In this document: piece after piece, positions 24,075 through 25,235 of the stretch | Numbering within the stretch: the first letter of the stretch is position 1 | Layout: every line of letters starts with the position of its first letter | From: Hungatella sp. UBA3048 | Lineage (GTDB): Bacteria; Bacillota; Clostridia; Lachnospirales; Lachnospiraceae | NCBI GenBank assembly: GCA_002367105.1 | Contig: DFCS01000012.1 | Coordinates: 1 to 25,235 of the forward strand | Length of the DNA: 25,235 nucleotides | Direction of reading: 5' to 3' | The notes under the pieces: generated by a model | Seen by the model: the letters and a program-made list of their open reading frames with translations, nothing else | Told to the model about the DNA's origin: nothing | The model's database searches: none | Translations under genes and position numbers: made by a program

Positions 24075-24248
24075 TTATAAGTCAATACTTTCATCCGTCT
24101 TAATCACACGTGCAAAAAGACCAGCCAATGAAGCCATAAAAACATTATGTACGGTTTCGGCAGGAATCGTTTGCTTATTATAGATCAGGTCTTTCGTGGT
24201 ACAGACATCTTCTAATGTTATGTATGGAATATATGCCGTTATGAGGCA
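24075..24248 (-). pseudogene. C-terminal fragment of an unrecognised gene
   Basis: A 57-codon open stretch without a start codon reads ITAYIPYITLEDVCTTKDL, then NKQTIPAETVHNVFMASLAG and FARVIKTDESIDL before the stop. Its amino-acid composition is that of real protein, which a random frame would not normally show. An in-frame stop directly upstream shows it is the remaining tail of a lost gene. I do not recognise the family. Confidence 0.5.
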
Positions 24249-24281
24249 TTATTCTATAAATATGAACGGCCTTCTTTTTTT
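24235..24281 (+). terminator. Possible terminator
   Basis: GCCGTT (24235-24240) pairs with AACGGC (24265-24270), followed by CTTCTTTTTTT. No plus-strand gene is visible just before it, so its role is unclear. Confidence 0.4.
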
Positions 24282-24351
24282 GCATTCTTATTTTCTTGCC
24301 TGTTGATATTAGAAAAGGTATATTTTCCGCCCATCATTGCATTGCAGTCTC

Positions 24352-24380
24352 TTGATTTTGATTTCCAGAAATGTTATAAT
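24352..24380 (+). promoter_or_regulatory. Promoter of the small RNA opposite the toxin gene
   Basis: TTGATT (24352-24357) and a perfect TATAAT (24375-24380) are separated by 17 bases. No protein gene with a ribosome binding site follows, which points to a non-coding transcript starting near 24387. Confidence 0.7.
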
Positions 24381-24386
24381 GAATAC

Positions 24387-24482
24387 ACCAAAGGAACAAC
24401 CGCCCCAATACAAGGGGTTGGCCAATATGAAGATAGAAAACCACCCTCGCTACCGCCAAAGTATACAAGGGTGGGTTTTCTA
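24387..24482 (+). ncRNA. Putative type I antitoxin RNA
   Basis: From the promoter to the terminator the transcript would be about 95 nucleotides. It has a first hairpin (CCCC 24403-24406 with GGGG 24414-24417, extended by CAA/TTG) and ends in a stem of AGAAAACCACCCT with AGGGTGGGTTTTCT (24435-24481). It converges with a short hydrophobic peptide gene on the minus strand. Overlap through a shared bidirectional terminator is the arrangement of Fst/par and txpA-like systems. Confidence 0.6.
24435..24481. terminator. Shared bidirectional terminator of the toxin-antitoxin locus
   Basis: AGAAAACCACCCT (24435-24447) pairs with AGGGTGGGTTTTCT (24468-24481), with one bulged base. T tracts are provided by the stem ends on both strands (GGGTTTTCT and GGTTTTCT). 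Confidence 0.75.
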
Positions 24483-24511
24483 TTCTGTCTTCAGAACTTT
24501 ATAGAAAAACG

Positions 24512-24571
24512 CTACTTACAATTAACAAAAACAAAAGTAAGTAATGCGATTATGAACATACCAAAGGCCAT
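24512..24571 (-). CDS. Putative holin-like type I toxin peptide
   Basis: The ATG-initiated frame encodes MAFGMFIIALLTFVFVNCK, one hydrophobic helix. It closely resembles the conserved core of short holin-like toxins in Firmicutes (pattern LMxxFGxFIIALLTxI). In-frame codons continue upstream to 24601 (DSQEKDFKDL) without an ATG before a TAG stop, so the true start could be non-canonical or the gene may be slightly damaged. Such peptides insert in the membrane and are kept silent by an antisense RNA, here probably the convergent transcript from 24387. A longer mRNA leader extending to about 24740 is likely, with TATAAT-like sequence on the minus strand near 24750. Confidence 0.55.
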   Translation of the reverse strand: MAFGMFIIALLTFVFVNCK

Positions 24572-24805
24572 AAGGTCTTTAAAGTCCTTTTCTTGACTAT
24601 CCTACGACTTCAAGCTGACCGCCGTTATACCTCTCTATTAACCATCATGCTCATATTCACGTTCATTTGACCTCGACGGTTACTTCCTTTTATAAACCAC
24701 CTACATCTCATGACTAATTGGAATAGCGGCATCCTCCGTAAAGTTAATTATAATACCCATATATTACTTTTTATTTGAATCAGGCATAAATAAAAATAGC
24801 ATGGC

Positions 24806-25207
24806 TTATTTCTGATTGAAAGACAAAGCAGGGGTTCCAGTGATCGTGATTTCACCGCCGACACGGCAGCACACCGATCCGCTTTCCGCAATTATAAAAC
24901 CTTGTACATCGCTCACATCGTCTGTTAAGATTTTTCTGCATGTAATATCTCCTGCAACATGGGAATGGTATAGCTGCACTTGATTCGCCCGGATATTTCC
25001 GGTGACGGTACCGCTGCAGTAGACTGTCCCTCTGCAAAATACATCACCATTCACCTCACCTCGGATAAGCAGATCGTCGCTGCTTTCAAGATATCCATAT
25101 ATTTCATCGTTTTGCATATCAGTGACATACTCCCACCACTTAGCACCACGATAGTAGCGAGGATATGCCGCTGTCACTCCATCAGAAGAAACAAATAGCT
25201 CTTTCAT
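24806..25207 (-). CDS. Bactofilin-like polymer-forming protein
   Basis: Residues about 40-125 form short repeating beta turns (LLIRGEVNGDVFCRGTVYCS, GTVTGNIRANQVQLYHSHVAGDITC) typical of the right-handed beta helix of bactofilins, cytoskeletal proteins that polymerise at the membrane. The N-terminal 35 residues (YPRYYRGAKWWEYVTDM) are not typical and may be a membrane-contact or partner segment. The frame is still open from the ATG at 25207 to the window edge at 25235, and the ribosome binding site (AGGA, 12 bases away) is weak, so the gene may begin beyond the window. Five cysteines in the domain are unusual. Confidence 0.6.
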   Translation of the reverse strand: MKELFVSSDGVTAAYPRYYRGAKWWEYVTDMQNDEIYGYLESSDDLLIRGEVNGDVFCRGTVYCSGTVTGNIRANQVQLYHSHVAGDITCRKILTDDVSDVQGFIIAESGSVCCRVGGEITITGTPALSFNQK

Positions 25208-25235
25208 AGAAAAATCCAGTCCTACAACAATCTTT

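Noticed and set aside
24303..24596. 97-residue plus-strand ORF
   Set aside because: It runs through the sRNA promoter, the bidirectional terminator and the toxin frame on the other strand, with no ribosome binding site and no protein-like pattern.

Overview
The window reads as a low- to mid-GC Bacillota genome, most likely Clostridia and probably a Lachnospiraceae-like gut anaerobe. Grounds: AGGAGG-type ribosome binding sites, an M-box riboswitch before a P-type Mg2+ ATPase, a Maff2-type conjugative-element remnant, an IS1182-type transposase remnant, and clostridial-looking MocR, DAACS and EIIC proteins. Base composition is uneven. The first 3.2 kb is visibly AT-rich, whereas mgtA (12.8-15.5 kb) is much richer in GC.

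Layout. 17-3144 (minus) holds a reverse transcriptase followed by a nitrilase-fold protein, the two halves of a DRT type 1/UG1-like antiphage RT-nitrilase. The halves become one continuous 1042-residue frame if a single base is re-read at a GGGG run (1735-1738). 3240-5450 is a mobile-element scar with a truncated Maff2 gene, strong terminators, a Crp/Fnr regulator and an SDR oxidoreductase. 5468-6284 is a graveyard: a truncated IS1182 transposase abutting a collapsed YoaP-like acetyltransferase. 6311-7731 (minus) is an AraC-type regulator with a VOC/glyoxalase-like protein. 8003-10015 (plus) is an aldo/keto reductase plus an SDR epimerase, driven by a promoter with the 19-bp spacer and palindrome typical of MerR-family control. 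10274-11835 (minus) is another SDR epimerase and a two-helix membrane protein.

12039-15491 (plus) is the most elaborate regulatory region: a consensus-like promoter, an M-box Mg2+ riboswitch, two terminators, a 39-codon leader ORF containing the antiterminator arm of a third terminator, and a 30-codon Asp-Pro/Glu-Pro-rich leader ORF, followed by mgtA. The two leader ORFs look like a duplicated peptide-based Mg2+ sensor resembling enterobacterial mgtL in principle, placed in series behind the riboswitch. 15562-17670 (minus) is an unusual fusion of a lactose/cellobiose-type PTS EIIC membrane domain with a complete EAL c-di-GMP phosphodiesterase domain.

18034-21126 is a divergent unit: an EamA/DMT transporter and a B3/B4-domain protein on the minus strand, facing a MocR/PdxR-type regulator across an intergenic region with repeated CCACTTT elements. 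21340-22734 (minus) is a TcyP-like L-cystine symporter with a long, structured leader. 23109-23830 (minus) is a pair of unknown genes, one a 54-residue membrane protein. 24352-24571 looks like a type I toxin-antitoxin locus: a short hydrophobic, holin-like toxin and a convergent small RNA sharing a bidirectional terminator. The window ends in a bactofilin-like gene that may run off the edge.
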